From assembly GCF_016624945.1 (NCBI RefSeq), contig NZ_JACVUI010000003.1:248001-312000 (forward strand): a stretch of 64,000 nucleotides of DNA, read 5' to 3'. Positions 8,878-18,641 of the stretch are shown here, one piece after another. Each line of letters starts with the position of its first letter. Position 1 is the first letter of the stretch. Both the position numbers and the translations under genes were made by a program. The stretch comes from Acinetobacter sp. S54 (GTDB taxonomy: Bacteria > Pseudomonadota > Gammaproteobacteria > Pseudomonadales > Moraxellaceae). The notes under the pieces were generated by a model. The model saw only the letters and a program-made list of their open reading frames with translations, did no database searches and was not told the origin of the DNA.

Positions 8878-9774
8878 TTATTGGCGCGTCCCTGATATAC
8901 GACACCAGTTCTCTTCACGCTTCTCGATCTCTACTATATCAAAAAATTCAGAATAAACACCAGTAACATCAGCAACTTGCTCTTCAATCACACCTGCAAG
9001 TGCGAACTCTCCCTCAGATTTGAGTAAAGTTGCAAACTCTGGCGCAAGTGCCATAAGGGGCGCTGCTAAAATATTGGCAACTAAAATATCGGCTTTTTGT
9101 AATTTAAATTCAGCATTGAACTCTTCTGGTAAACCCACAAATAAACGATCAAGTACGTTATTGAGTTCGGCATTCTGTTTGGTTGCTAAAACTGCTTGTG
9201 GATCAATATCAGTTGCATAAACTTTTTTTGCACCGAGTAATAGTGCAGCAACACCTAAAATGCCTGAACCACAGCCATAGTCGATCACAATCTTATCTTT
9301 TACATCTGTTTTACCTAACCATTGTAAGCATAGAAACGTACTGGCATGGTTACCTGTACCAAATGCAAGACCTGGGTCTAATTTAATGTTAATCGCATCT
9401 GCATCTGGCGCTTCAAGCCACTCAGGAACGATCCAGAACTTCTCAGCAATTTGAATCGGTTCATAATAATCCATCCATGCGCGTTCCCAGACTTGATCTT
9501 CAAGTTGTTCATGATGTATAGGCGTATTTGGAAGCTGTTCCTTTAAAAAAGCTTCCAGTTTCTCAACATCGATCGGTTCCTGTTCATCTTCCTGATAAAT
9601 CCCAGTAACAATGACTTTATTCCACAACGGAGTTTCTCCTGGAAGTGGTTCAAGCAATGCCTGATCTTCAGCATCATCCAGAGTTACACTTACTGCACCT
9701 AAGGACATAAGCAATGTTTCTGTAAAATCCACTTGCGCTTGATCAACAGTAATGTGTATTTGTAACCACTTCAC
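8878..9774 (-). CDS. prmA: ribosomal protein L11 methyltransferase
   Basis: SAM-dependent trimethylation of lysines and the N-terminus of ribosomal protein L11. The N-terminal ~90 residues are the L11-binding domain. The Rossmann methyltransferase domain has the SAM motif [24 protein letters not shown], and the catalytic-loop motif [11 protein letters not shown]. 298 residues, typical. One of three translation-apparatus methyltransferases in the window, with prmC and prmB. Confidence 0.97.
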   Translation of the reverse strand: MKWLQIHITVDQAQVDFTETLLMSLGAVSVTLDDAEDQALLEPLPGETPLWNKVIVTGIYQEDEQEPIDVEKLEAFLKEQLPNTPIHHEQLEDQVWERAWMDYYEPIQIAEKFWIVPEWLEAPDADAINIKLDPGLAFGTGNHASTFLCLQWLGKTDVKDKIVIDYGCGSGILGVAALLLGAKKVYATDIDPQAVLATKQNAELNNVLDRLFVGLPEEFNAEFKLQKADILVANILAAPLMALAPEFATLLKSEGEFALAGVIEEQVADVTGVYSEFFDIVEIEKREENWCRISGTRQ

Positions 9775-9876
9775 GAGAATAAGACCTAAATTTTATTTGA
9801 AAAAAACTATTGTAACGGATAAATGGATCACTCGAGTAATAATTTCAACAAGTGATTGCCTGGCTAGAGTTGGAAA

Positions 9877-10767
9877 TTAATCATTTTCTGCCAGCAAAGG
9901 TGTATCTATGCGCTGAGTATCATAACGATTTAATAAAGTGCCAAAAATAGCAGCAAATATATACATAAATATCGAATAAACGGCCGCAGGCATTGCAATT
10001 GTTGTACTTGCGAGAATTGTGAGAGCAATTGTCATTGCCAACGTACTATTATGTATCCCAATTTCAAAAGCACAGGCTCGAGCTTGAGGGCGATTAATAC
10101 CAAATAAACGAGGTACAAAATATCCAAGCAGCAGACTAGCAATACAAAATAAAGAGGTTGCCAGCCCAATTTGCATAATATATTGCAGTATATTCGTTCG
10201 TTCTTTTATTACAGCACCAATAATAATCAGGATCAGAAAAACGACTGCAAATGTACGAACGGGTTTATGTAGTTTGTCCGCTATATGTGGTGAGAAGTAC
10301 CGAACCAACATCCCCAAACAAACAGGCACAATGATAATAAGAAAAACTTGAATTACTTTTGAGAACTGAAGCCCGATTTGTTGACCATCCTCAATGAAAT
10401 GTTGGATTGCCAGATTGACAATAAAAGGTAAAGTAAATGCTGCAATTACGGAATTAATTGCGGTTAAAGTAATGTTTAGGGCGATGTCACCTTTATACAG
10501 ATAACTGAACAAATTTGCAGTTGGTCCACCTGGTGATGCTGCTAAGAGCATGAGTCCAACAGCCAAGAGGGGTGGAAGCACAAATAATTTACAAATCGCA
10601 AATGCAATACTGACCAATATCACCAGTTGGCAAAATAAAGCCAGAAACACTGCTTTAGGATGTTTGGCAACTCGACCAAAGTCCTGAAGGCGGAGTTCCA
10701 AACCTAGTCCAGCCATAATAATGGCTAGAGCCAAAGGTAAAAATATTGTAATAATGCCTGAATCCAT
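9877..10767 (-). CDS. bile acid:sodium symporter (BASS) family transporter
   Basis: Polytopic inner-membrane protein with about nine or ten hydrophobic spans, beginning LPLALAIIMAGLGLEL, a typical BASS N-terminus, with ASPGGPTANLFSY and the EIGIHNSTLA crossover motif that forms the Na+ and substrate site. Substrates of bacterial members include bile acids, pantoate and keto acids; none can be chosen here. I place the start at the ATG at 10767 because AAGGA lies 8 bases upstream; an ORF from 10821 adds 18 unlikely residues. Confidence 0.88.
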   Translation of the reverse strand: MDSGIITIFLPLALAIIMAGLGLELRLQDFGRVAKHPKAVFLALFCQLVILVSIAFAICKLFVLPPLLAVGLMLLAASPGGPTANLFSYLYKGDIALNITLTAINSVIAAFTLPFIVNLAIQHFIEDGQQIGLQFSKVIQVFLIIIVPVCLGMLVRYFSPHIADKLHKPVRTFAVVFLILIIIGAVIKERTNILQYIMQIGLATSLFCIASLLLGYFVPRLFGINRPQARACAFEIGIHNSTLAMTIALTILASTTIAMPAAVYSIFMYIFAAIFGTLLNRYDTQRIDTPLLAEND

Positions 10768-10878
10768 AGCATCTATCCTTCTAATTATTTTATGGAAATG
10801 TATTGGTTTAAGTTCAATCAATACAATATAGGTAAAACTTCAAATAGAAAACTTTTCTTAATTTTTAACAGCAAATAA

Positions 10879-10910
10879 AAAACACAGGTCATATGAACCT
10901 GTGTTTTTTA
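10879..10910. terminator. intrinsic terminator
   Basis: AAAACACAGGT (10879-10889) pairs with ACCTGTGTTTT (10897-10907) and has T/A tracts on both sides. It closes the small exported protein gene on the minus strand. Confidence 0.8.
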
Positions 10911-10934
10911 ATAAAACAAAAACAGTTTATAAAA

Positions 10935-11171
10935 TTATGGCGCAGGCGCTTTAAACTGAAGCTTACCATCTGCATTTGGCTGACAAACGCCATTAAACGT
11001 AACGCCTTTGTAGCCATACGTTGCCCAGTCACCTTGTTTTTTCTTGGCACATGCCTTGATTTGGGCATTGGTTTCAGCTTTGCTCATCGTTGCCTCTTCA
11101 GCATTTGCTAGCGTCATACCACCAAGAAATAAAGCAGATACCGCGATTGTTTTTAACATGATGTTTTTCAT
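10935..11171 (-). CDS. small exported protein of unknown function
   Basis: 78 residues. Residues 1-24 form a Sec signal peptide ending in ANA, so the mature protein is only about 54 residues. It is lysine-rich in the middle (ACAKKKQGDW) with two cysteines that could form one disulfide in the periplasm. I do not recognise the family. It stands alone between its terminator and the mnmG promoter region. Confidence 0.75.
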   Translation of the reverse strand: MKNIMLKTIAVSALFLGGMTLANAEEATMSKAETNAQIKACAKKKQGDWATYGYKGVTFNGVCQPNADGKLQFKAPAP

Positions 11172-11405
11172 TTCAATACCTTTTTTAAAGTTGATTTTAC
11201 GTTTTTAACTATAAAGCACTGACACAGTCTTATTCTAAGAGTCGGTTTTTAAAAAGTTAATTCCTTTTATGCTGAAATACTTATATAAAATGTCACATCT
11301 TGTATATTGGTGTAAATTTTGTGTCTTTATTTTTGTAAAAAAACCATATTGCAAGAGGGTTTTTTGCTATAATTTTTCGTCATTTTTTTCTGATGTTCTT
11401 TGCTC

Positions 11406-13286
11406 ATGCATTACCCTAAAGTTTATGATGTTATTGTTATTGGTGGCGGTCACGCGGGTACGGAAGCGGCACTTGCTGCTGCGCGTATGGGCCGACAGAC
11501 CTTACTTTTGACGCATAACATTGAAACGCTCGGGCAAATGAGCTGTAATCCTGCGATCGGGGGGATTGGTAAATCGCATTTGGTACGTGAAATTGACGCT
11601 TTAGGTGGCGCAATGGCATTAGCTGCCGATAAAGGCGGTATTCAGTTCCGTATTTTAAATTCACGTAAAGGTGCAGCGGTTCGTGCGACACGTGCGCAGG
11701 CTGATCGAGTTCGTTATAAAGCTGCGATACGTTACACGCTTGAGAATCAGTCAAATCTGGATATTTTCCAGCAAGCAGCAGATGATCTTGTGGTTGAAGG
11801 CGATACAGTTAAGGGTGTAATTACCCAAATGGGCGTACACTTTCAAACTAAAACCGTTGTTTTAACCACAGGAACTTTCTTGGGCGGTGTAATTCATATT
11901 GGATTAGAAAAATCCAGTGGTGGTCGTGCGGGTGATCCACCTTCAATTGCATTGGCACATCGTTTGCGTGAGTTAAATCTTCCAGTGGGCCGTTTAAAGA
12001 CAGGCACACCACCACGTATTGATGCGCGTTCAGTTGATTTCTCTGTAATGACGCCACAGCCAGGTGATTTTCCGTCGCCAGTGATGTCTTTTATGGGGAA
12101 TGTTTCAATGCATCCAGATCAAGTCAATTGTTACATTACTCATACCAATCAAAAAACCCATGACATTATCCGTGGGGGACTCGATCGTTCTCCAATGTAC
12201 ACAGGTGTGATTGAAGGTGTTGGGCCGCGCTATTGTCCATCTATTGAAGATAAAATTCATCGTTTTGCAGATAAAGAATCACATCAGGTATTTTTAGAAC
12301 CTGAAGGCCTAGATACCCATGAGCTTTATCCAAATGGGATCTCCACTTCTTTGCCGTTTGATGTGCAGTTTGAATTGGTTCGTTCGATTCGTGGTATGGA
12401 AAATGCCCATATTTTACGTCCAGGTTATGCTATTGAGTATGATTATTTCAATCCACAGGCATTGAAATTTACTCTTGAAACCAAAGCAATTAATAACCTG
12501 TATTTTGCTGGTCAAATCAATGGTACTACAGGCTATGAAGAAGCCGGTGCACAAGGTTTGCTTGCAGGTCTGAATGCAGCGCGTCGAGCATGGGATCAAG
12601 AGCAGTGGACACCAAAACGTGACCAAGCGTATATGGGAGTTCTAGTTGACGACTTAATCACGTTGGGAACCAAAGAACCCTACCGTATGTTTACCTCACG
12701 TGCAGAATATCGCTTGATGTTGCGTGAAGACAATGCAGATCAGCGCTTAACCCCTGTTGGCCGTGAAATGGGCTTGGTCGATGATACACGTTGGGCTGCC
12801 TATTGTGAAAAAATGGAAGCCGTTGAAACTGAAACTGCTCGTTTAGCGCATCTTTGGGCTGCACCAAATAACCCAATGGGTAAAAAGTTTGTAGAAATGA
12901 CAAGAGCAGATTTGAGTAAAGAATCTAGTGCGATTGATTTACTTAAACGTCCAAATGTGAATTTTACTCAGATTGCTGAATTAACGAATTCTCAAGTGTC
13001 ACAACACGTTGGCGAGCAGATTGAGATTGCGGTAAAGTATGAAGGTTATATTCATCGTCAGCATGAAGATGTTGCACAGATGAAGCGCTTGGAAGAAACT
13101 AAAATCCCCGCAGATTTTGATTATGATGTGGTTTCGGGGTTATCTCGTGAAATTACTCAAAAGTTAAAAACTGTTCGCCCTGAAACCTTGGCACAAGCGA
13201 ATCGTATTCCAGGAGTAACACCTGCGGCGGTGCAATTGGTCATGATCACGATTCGTAAGAACAATCAGACTAAAAAGATTGCTTGA
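11406..13286 (+). CDS. mnmG: tRNA uridine-5-carboxymethylaminomethyl modification enzyme MnmG (GidA)
   Basis: FAD-dependent partner of MnmE that installs the carboxymethylaminomethyl group at wobble U34. The N-terminal dinucleotide-binding motif ([14 protein letters not shown]) is intact, as are [19 protein letters not shown] and [16 protein letters not shown]. About 626 residues from the ATG at 11406 (E. coli 629); the upstream TTG at 11400 is less likely. mnmE and the rsmG/par genes are not adjacent here. A clear terminator follows. Confidence 0.97.
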   Translation: MHYPKVYDVIVIGGGHAGTEAALAAARMGRQTLLLTHNIETLGQMSCNPAIGGIGKSHLVREIDALGGAMALAADKGGIQFRILNSRKGAAVRATRAQADRVRYKAAIRYTLENQSNLDIFQQAADDLVVEGDTVKGVITQMGVHFQTKTVVLTTGTFLGGVIHIGLEKSSGGRAGDPPSIALAHRLRELNLPVGRLKTGTPPRIDARSVDFSVMTPQPGDFPSPVMSFMGNVSMHPDQVNCYITHTNQKTHDIIRGGLDRSPMYTGVIEGVGPRYCPSIEDKIHRFADKESHQVFLEPEGLDTHELYPNGISTSLPFDVQFELVRSIRGMENAHILRPGYAIEYDYFNPQALKFTLETKAINNLYFAGQINGTTGYEEAGAQGLLAGLNAARRAWDQEQWTPKRDQAYMGVLVDDLITLGTKEPYRMFTSRAEYRLMLREDNADQRLTPVGREMGLVDDTRWAAYCEKMEAVETETARLAHLWAAPNNPMGKKFVEMTRADLSKESSAIDLLKRPNVNFTQIAELTNSQVSQHVGEQIEIAVKYEGYIHRQHEDVAQMKRLEETKIPADFDYDVVSGLSREITQKLKTVRPETLAQANRIPGVTPAAVQLVMITIRKNNQTKKIA

Positions 13287-13323
13287 TTAATTTCTTGAAT
13301 AAAATTAATTGAAAAGATCATAC

Positions 13324-13347
13324 GCCCAGTTGAAACTGGGCTTTTTT
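13324..13347 (+). terminator. mnmG intrinsic terminator
   Basis: GCCCAGTT GA AACTGGGC followed by TTTTTT. Confidence 0.92.
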
Positions 13348-13477
13348 ATGTCGCATAAAATTATATATAAAAAAATCTTAAGAATTTAAACATATTTGAC
13401 TTGCCGATTTTATTATTTCTCATGGATTAAAATTTTTTCTATAGTTATTTTACATTCAAAACAAAGAGGTGATCATA

Positions 13478-13531
13478 ATGACCATGAAATCGATTCGTTA
13501 TAATGGTTATGATTTAGCATGCTTATGTTAA
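13478..13531 (+). CDS. 17-residue micro-ORF with a near-perfect Shine-Dalgarno sequence
   Basis: ATG at 13478, stop TAA at 13529-13531. The product is MTMKSIRYNGYDLACLC. Upstream, GAGGTGATC (13466-13474) is nine contiguous bases complementary to the 3' end of 16S rRNA, ideally spaced. Twenty bases after the stop begins a long hairpin and T-tract. No plus-strand gene follows, so it is not an attenuator leader for a downstream gene in this window. It could be a translated micro-protein, a leader-like regulatory peptide, or a modified-peptide precursor (the Cys-Leu-Cys tail is notable). No modification genes are adjacent. Not PqqA: no Glu-x3-Tyr pair. Confidence 0.5.
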   Translation: MTMKSIRYNGYDLACLC

Positions 13532-13552
13532 ATCAACGTTCTCAGTACGAAT

Positions 13553-13605
13553 TGGTATCCATTTTCTTTAGTGTCGGGGCTTGGGAGGATGGATACCAGT
13601 GTTTT
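13553..13605 (+). terminator. long-looped terminator hairpin after the micro-ORF
   Basis: TGGTATCCAT (13553-13562) pairs perfectly with ATGGATACCA (13589-13598) around a 26-base G-rich loop, followed by GTGTTTTTT. It would end a transcript of roughly 130-170 nt carrying the micro-ORF. Confidence 0.65.
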
Positions 13606-13658
13606 TTAATCTATAACAATAACAGTATATTGTTTTAAATATAAAGATAAGAATTCTC

Positions 13659-13681
13659 AGAGAGCAATATGCTCTCTTTTT
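13659..13681. terminator. terminator at the end of the WYL regulator gene
   Basis: AGAGAGC / GCTCTCT stem with an AATAT loop and a long T/A tract overlapping the last codons of the WYL gene. Minus-strand use closes that gene; plus-strand use could back up the micro-ORF terminator. Confidence 0.6.
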
Positions 13682-14683
13682 TTATTCACCATCAATTTCT
13701 TTTACTGCATTGTGAACAGCCACAGGTTCAATATGTAGAATTTTTTTACCAAAACTACGAAGCCACCAAACCAATTGGGAAGTAAATGGAATGGTCGCAC
13801 TAATTTCTACAATATTTTCTTCAATCGGAAGAATTTTCTGGTCTTTACTGAGCTGACTTTCATAAAAACTCTGAGCAGTATTTTCAGTCATGGTGAGCTT
13901 TAACTCAACAATTTCAGTGGGTTTATTATAATCAACGCGAAAACCCAAAGCACCTGAGTCGATATATTGATCAATATCGAAATTTACTGGATGCAAAGCG
14001 CGTGAATTTAGCACATTTGCTGATTTAAAACGGTGCAGAGCAAAGGTTTGGACATCAGATTTATCATGTCGAGTACAAATCAAGTAAATAATCGCACCTT
14101 TTTGTACCAGAGCCAGTGGATTTAAAATATAGCTTTTTTCTTCTGCATTGATGCTACGCGGTCGATAAATACATTCAATTTGTTTGTCTTGAAGTAATCC
14201 TTCATAAATGGCTTGTTGAGCATGTTTATCGACTAGAGGTGGAATCAAAGGTTGACTGGCAGGCACAATCCGAACCCGATTAATCCATTGTCGCACATTG
14301 TTTTGAGTTGACAGACTGCGCCGTGCTAAATCGAACCATGGATTCATTTCCTCAATCAAACTATGCGGTAATAAGTGTTTTAAATGCTCTTCAACCATCA
14401 TAAATGTTACTGCTTGGGAGCTGGTCATATGTGGCAAACTTTGAATGGGAGCATCGGAGCGCCAGCGCCAACCTTGAGGCACGGTTTTATTGCTCTCAAT
14501 AGGAAAACGCTGTGCAATTTGGTTTAAGTCGCGTTGAATAGTGCGTAGGCTAATATCGACACCCTCACGTTCCAACATTTCCTGTAATTCACGTGTACCC
14601 ATCCATTTGCCTGTCGATAAGCGCGATAAAATTTGCCATTGTCGATGCAAACTATTGGAGGTTTCTTTTTCTTGTAAGGACAT
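13682..14683 (-). CDS. WYL domain transcriptional regulator with N-terminal HTH
   Basis: Cytoplasmic DNA-binding protein of the YafY/DeoR-like WYL class. Residues ~10-65 hold a winged HTH (RTIQRDLNQIAQRF recognition segment). The central region carries the WYL-type fold (residues ~165-235; here IECIYRPRS and YILNPLALVQKG), and a WCX-like C-terminal extension follows. WYL domains sense ligands, often nucleic-acid related, but the effector here is unknown. It is divergent from the Anbu operon with a 229-base gap, so it is a candidate local regulator of that operon. Confidence 0.88.
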   Translation of the reverse strand: MSLQEKETSNSLHRQWQILSRLSTGKWMGTRELQEMLEREGVDISLRTIQRDLNQIAQRFPIESNKTVPQGWRWRSDAPIQSLPHMTSSQAVTFMMVEEHLKHLLPHSLIEEMNPWFDLARRSLSTQNNVRQWINRVRIVPASQPLIPPLVDKHAQQAIYEGLLQDKQIECIYRPRSINAEEKSYILNPLALVQKGAIIYLICTRHDKSDVQTFALHRFKSANVLNSRALHPVNFDIDQYIDSGALGFRVDYNKPTEIVELKLTMTENTAQSFYESQLSKDQKILPIEENIVEISATIPFTSQLVWWLRSFGKKILHIEPVAVHNAVKEIDGE

Positions 14684-14912
14684 AAGGGATCGTTGAATTC
14701 GTCAATAATGTTTTGAATAGCAACACAATAAAAAAACTTGGCTGTTTTGGCAAGAATGTAACAGAAATATTGCTTATATCCCGATACAACTTACTACAAG
14801 AACCGCATTGAATACATCTCACATTATTTTCATAAATAAAGAAAGCATTTGCATAAATGGCATCGTATTTGCTTGTTAGGATAATGAGTCAACAAGAAAA
14901 AGGCAGGTCAAT

Positions 14913-16463
14913 ATGTTAGAAGAAGATAAAGAGATGCATGCCGTAGGTGAGCACTATATGAAAGATAAAGCGAGCGGAGTATTCAATAGCCAGTCTTTGT
15001 ACATTGACCAGTTAAGCGTGAGTAGCAATTTATTTGAGCAGCTAAAATCAAAATTTTTTAATGAAATGTTAGATGATGTAACGTCAAGTGGTGAAGTTTC
15101 TCAAAAGATAGAGCAATGGCTATCGGTTCATAGTCTTGAACAACTAAAACAGCTTAACACCGAAGCTAAACAGCATTTTCTATACGAAGGAATTACCTTT
15201 ACGGTATATGGTGATGCAGAAGGCGAGCAAAGAACGATTCCATATGATCTTATTCCGCGAGTCATCGAAAAAAAGCAATGGGAGAAAATTTCTCAAGGTT
15301 GCGCTCAGCGTGTGAAAGCACTCAACTTATTTTTAGATGATATTTATCATGATCAGCATATTTTGAAAGAGCAAATTGTGCCGCATATGCAAGTTATGAC
15401 GCATGAAGCTTTTCAACCCCATATGTTGAATCATGATTTGAAAGGGAAAATTTATTCACAAATTAGTGGTATTGATATTATTCGTGATGGGAACGGTGAT
15501 TTTTTTGTTCTGGAAGATAATTTGAGAACTCCTTCAGGTGTTTCTTACATGATTGAAAGTCGAAAAATAAGTAAAAAACTGATGCCAGAATTATGTGCCG
15601 CAAACCCGTTACAAGAAATCGAACAATATCCAACATTACTTCGTGCGATTTTGGAGGAAAATGCTTACGTTGATCATCCTTTTATTGTGGTATTAACCCC
15701 AGGACGTTTCAATAGTGCCTATTATGAACATGCTTTTTTAGCACGTGAAATGGGTGTGCCGCTGGTCAGTAGTCGTGATCTTTTTGTAGAAAATGATCAT
15801 GTCTATGTCAAAACCATTCGAGGTCGTCAACGTGTTGATGTAATTTATCGCCGTGTTGACGATGCTTTTCTTGATCCACTTACCTTTAGACCTGATAGTA
15901 CTTTGGGTGTAGCAGGTTTGATGTCTGCTTATTTACAGCACAATGTTGTGATTGCAAATGCACCAGGTACAGGTGTTGCGGATGATAAATCAATTTATCC
16001 TTATGTAGATAATATGATTAATTTTTATCTGAATGAAACACCCATTCTTAAAAATGTACCTACCTATCAATGTCGCCGTGAAGATGAACTGGATTATGTG
16101 ATGACAAATCTAGAGAAATTGGTGGTTAAAGAGGCGCAGGGTTCTGGTGGATATGGAATGCTGATCGGACCACAAGCAACTACAAGTGAAATTGCGGAAT
16201 TCAGGAAGAAAATTCTTGAACATCCGCATTTATATATTGCCCAGCCAACGCTCGAATTATCGGTTGCACCCACTCTGACACAGGATGGTATTGCAGAACG
16301 TCACATTGATTTACGTCCTTTTGTGTTGTCATCACCGTATCGAACTGAAATTGTACCGGGTGGTTTGACGCGTGTTGCTATGAAAGCTGGTTCACTTGTG
16401 GTGAACTCCTCACAAGGTGGTGGTATTAAAGATACATGGGTTGTTGAAGCACTACATTCTTGA
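14913..16463 (+). CDS. circularly permuted ATP-grasp protein of the Anbu operon
   Basis: 516 residues of the CP_ATPgrasp family (DUF404/DUF407), predicted peptide- or amide-forming ligases. Visible segments are SGIDIIRDGNGDFFVLEDNLRTPSGVS-type phosphate/Mg sites (cited in part: VLEDNLRTPSGVS), ILTPGRFNSAYYEHAFLA-like (PGRFNSAYYEH), and VVKEAQGSGGYGML. First gene of a four-gene operon with alpha-E, transglutaminase and Anbu protease, a linkage noted in comparative genomics. Established knowledge suggests that such operons make and break a small peptide or amide tag; substrates are not known. Start ATG at 14913 with AGG-type site just upstream; in-frame ATGs at 14937 and 14958 are alternatives. 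Confidence 0.9.
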   Translation: MLEEDKEMHAVGEHYMKDKASGVFNSQSLYIDQLSVSSNLFEQLKSKFFNEMLDDVTSSGEVSQKIEQWLSVHSLEQLKQLNTEAKQHFLYEGITFTVYGDAEGEQRTIPYDLIPRVIEKKQWEKISQGCAQRVKALNLFLDDIYHDQHILKEQIVPHMQVMTHEAFQPHMLNHDLKGKIYSQISGIDIIRDGNGDFFVLEDNLRTPSGVSYMIESRKISKKLMPELCAANPLQEIEQYPTLLRAILEENAYVDHPFIVVLTPGRFNSAYYEHAFLAREMGVPLVSSRDLFVENDHVYVKTIRGRQRVDVIYRRVDDAFLDPLTFRPDSTLGVAGLMSAYLQHNVVIANAPGTGVADDKSIYPYVDNMINFYLNETPILKNVPTYQCRREDELDYVMTNLEKLVVKEAQGSGGYGMLIGPQATTSEIAEFRKKILEHPHLYIAQPTLELSVAPTLTQDGIAERHIDLRPFVLSSPYRTEIVPGGLTRVAMKAGSLVVNSSQGGGIKDTWVVEALHS

Positions 16464-16492
16464 TCAATGTCCATTTAAACAAGGAAGAAATT

Positions 16493-17098
16493 ATGATTTT
16501 ACTGAGTTCAAATGCACAACATATTTATTGGTTAGGGCGTTATTTGATGCGCATTAACTTTTTTTGCAGTCGTATCCCATTTACACAAGATCAGGCTGCA
16601 ATTGAATTTAGTCACGCTTTTTGTTTACCTGCTTACGATGCAGCATCACTCAATGAGTTGGCCCTAGATCCGGAACAACCTTATTCATTGGTGAAACAAT
16701 TTAGTTGTGCAAGTGACAATATTCATGAATTACGCGCAGTTTTGCCTGCAAAAGCTTATGCAGAGCTTAATGCACTGATACGTAATGCGGGTGAACAATC
16801 TGGTTATATCTGTAATGTCGTACAAGAATGTAATGAGATTTTGGAAGCTGAAACAAATACCGATATTTTATTATTTTTCGGTCTTGGTCAGAAAATTGAA
16901 CAATTAGATGCTATTTTACGTTTTAAACAAAATCCTGAAAACGTGCTGCATGAACTTGATAAAACAGTCGCAGCTCTAAAAAACTACGGTTGGTTAGCCC
17001 TCGAAACCGCTTGGTTAGATTTGAAACAGCAGCCTGATTTGATGTCTTTTTATCATTTTCATGATCAACTTCAGTTTATGTTTGAGGCTCCAGTATGA
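16493..17098 (+). CDS. alpha-E domain protein (DUF403)
   Basis: Alpha-helical protein typically encoded between the permuted ATP-grasp and transglutaminase genes. It opens with LLSSNAQHIYWLGRYLMR, the family's characteristic N-terminus (alpha-E proteins begin ML SR xA xxxYWLGRYxER-like). About 201 residues, shorter than the usual ~310, so it may be a reduced version. I choose the ATG at 16493, five bases after AAGGAAG; a frame from 16460 overlaps the upstream stop and lacks a site. The end overlaps the transglutaminase start (ATGA), indicating translational coupling. Role unknown, presumably a scaffold or partner of the ligase. Confidence 0.85.
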   Translation: MILLSSNAQHIYWLGRYLMRINFFCSRIPFTQDQAAIEFSHAFCLPAYDAASLNELALDPEQPYSLVKQFSCASDNIHELRAVLPAKAYAELNALIRNAGEQSGYICNVVQECNEILEAETNTDILLFFGLGQKIEQLDAILRFKQNPENVLHELDKTVAALKNYGWLALETAWLDLKQQPDLMSFYHFHDQLQFMFEAPV

Positions 17099-17874
17099 AA
17101 CTCATGGTGAATCATCAAACACATTATACTTATAGTGAAACTGCCTGTAATAGTATTCAATACATTAAGATGATTCCACAAAGTTCACAGCATCAATATG
17201 TTCATTACTGGGATATCAGTGTCCCAGGTGAACGAATGCTTAAGAAAGATGCGTTTAATAATCTATGGATTACATCTTCACAGCGTTTTGAATATCAGCA
17301 CCTAACCATCATGGCACAGGGGATTGTTGAATTACATCAAGGTGGAAATGGCAGTTATCAAGAAAATTTGCCTATATCACTTTTTTTACAGCCCACACAC
17401 GCGACTTTGTGGGATGCTAATATGCTTGAATTTGCAAAGCAGCATGTATCGATGTGTTCTCTGAAAGAATTGATTGTTTTAGCAGAACAAATCTTATTAA
17501 AAGTTGCTTACTGTCCAGATGCAACAACGGTGCAATCGACCGCAAAAGAGGCATTTTATGCTGGTCTGGGTGTTTGTCAGGATCATGCCCATTTAATGAT
17601 TGCCATGTGTCGGGCGTTAAACTTACCTGCACGTTACGTTTCCGGCTATTTATATGATAAAAATGCACCTCATCTATCCAGTCATGCTTGGGCTGAAGTA
17701 TTTCTGGATAAACAATGGTATTGTTTCGATGTGAGTAATCAACTGTTTGAGCCTTCTTCACATATTTATGTTGCCATTGGACGTGATTATTTTGATGTTG
17801 CGCCTATACGTGGTATGCGTGAAAAGGGTGGTGTAGAAAAAATGCGATCAACAGTGCAGGTACTGGCTTGTTGA
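17095..17874 (+). CDS. transglutaminase-like cysteine protease of the Anbu operon
   Basis: 259 residues. The N-terminal ~80 residues resemble the Bact_transglu_N beta domain. The catalytic core has Cys in GVCQDHAHLMIAMCRALNLPA, His in SSHAWAEVFLDKQWY and Asp in CFDVSNQ, the Cys-His-Asp triad. Bacterial members hydrolyse or transfer amide bonds. No signal peptide, so cytoplasmic. The coupled start (ATGA overlap with alpha-E) and the following Anbu gene place it firmly in the operon. Confidence 0.92.
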   Translation: MKLMVNHQTHYTYSETACNSIQYIKMIPQSSQHQYVHYWDISVPGERMLKKDAFNNLWITSSQRFEYQHLTIMAQGIVELHQGGNGSYQENLPISLFLQPTHATLWDANMLEFAKQHVSMCSLKELIVLAEQILLKVAYCPDATTVQSTAKEAFYAGLGVCQDHAHLMIAMCRALNLPARYVSGYLYDKNAPHLSSHAWAEVFLDKQWYCFDVSNQLFEPSSHIYVAIGRDYFDVAPIRGMREKGGVEKMRSTVQVLAC

Positions 17875-17888
17875 ATGGAATGAAAACG

Positions 17889-18623
17889 ATGACTTATTGT
17901 TGTGCTTTACGGTTAAAAGATGGTTTGGTATTTATTAGTGATACCCGTACCAATGCGGGTGTGGACCAGATCTCTGTATTTAGAAAACTTTATACTTTTG
18001 GAAAATTAAAGGATCGCTTTATTGCGATTCAAACAGCTGGAAATCTTGCGACGACGCAGGCAGTTATTGGGTATCTGCGAAATCAGCTTGAATTGCAGGA
18101 ACAACCCAACTTATATACCGTAAACACAATGTTTGAAGTGGCTCAATTGGTAGGGCGAACTTTGCGTAAAGTGATAGAAGATGTCACCGAAGACACACTT
18201 GAACAAAGTAATTATTATTGTAGCTTAACTGTGGGCGGTCAAATTGGGGAAAGTGAACACCAGCTTTATAATATTTATCCACAAGGCAATTTTATTTGTG
18301 CGACCAAAGATACACCCTTTTTCCAAATTGGTGAAAGTAAATACGGTAAACCAATTCTAGATCGCGCTTTAACTTATGATATGCCTTTGGATGAGGCCTT
18401 ACGTTGTAGTTTACTCTCATTCGATTCAACCTTACGTTCCAATGTATCGGTTGGTTTACCGCTCGATGTGCTGGTTTATCATGTCGACAGTTTGGAAATG
18501 CCAAGAGGTAAGCGTGTGACACAGGATGACGAGTATTTTCAGAAAATCAGCCGACAATGGTCAGAAATCCTTCGTGCAGGTCTACATGAAATTCCAAAAC
18601 CATCCGAGGATTATTTGGAATAA
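17889..18623 (+). CDS. Anbu proteasome-type protease (Ntn hydrolase)
   Basis: Self-compartmentalising relative of HslV and the proteasome beta subunit ('ancestral beta subunit'). After removal of Met the N-terminus would be Thr (M-TYCCALRLKDG), the Ntn nucleophile, with an Asp at about position 17 in SDTRTNAGVD and a Lys near 32, the proteasome catalytic arrangement. About 244 residues, usual for Anbu. I favour the ATG at 17889, with GGA 9 bases upstream, because it leaves Thr at position 2; ATG 17880 would not. It is the last gene of the ATP-grasp / alpha-E / transglutaminase operon. Natural substrates of Anbu remain uncertain. Confidence 0.92.
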   Translation: MTYCCALRLKDGLVFISDTRTNAGVDQISVFRKLYTFGKLKDRFIAIQTAGNLATTQAVIGYLRNQLELQEQPNLYTVNTMFEVAQLVGRTLRKVIEDVTEDTLEQSNYYCSLTVGGQIGESEHQLYNIYPQGNFICATKDTPFFQIGESKYGKPILDRALTYDMPLDEALRCSLLSFDSTLRSNVSVGLPLDVLVYHVDSLEMPRGKRVTQDDEYFQKISRQWSEILRAGLHEIPKPSEDYLE

Positions 18624-18641
18624 TGGAAGAGACGAGGCATC

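Noticed and set aside
11269-11511. 80-codon plus-strand ORF before mnmG
   Set aside because: Overlaps the mnmG start in another frame; hydrophobic by AT-rich chance, no ribosome-binding site.
13478-13531. Micro-ORF as a PqqA-type PQQ precursor
   Set aside because: No Glu-x3-Tyr pair, wrong length, and no pqqBCDE genes nearby.
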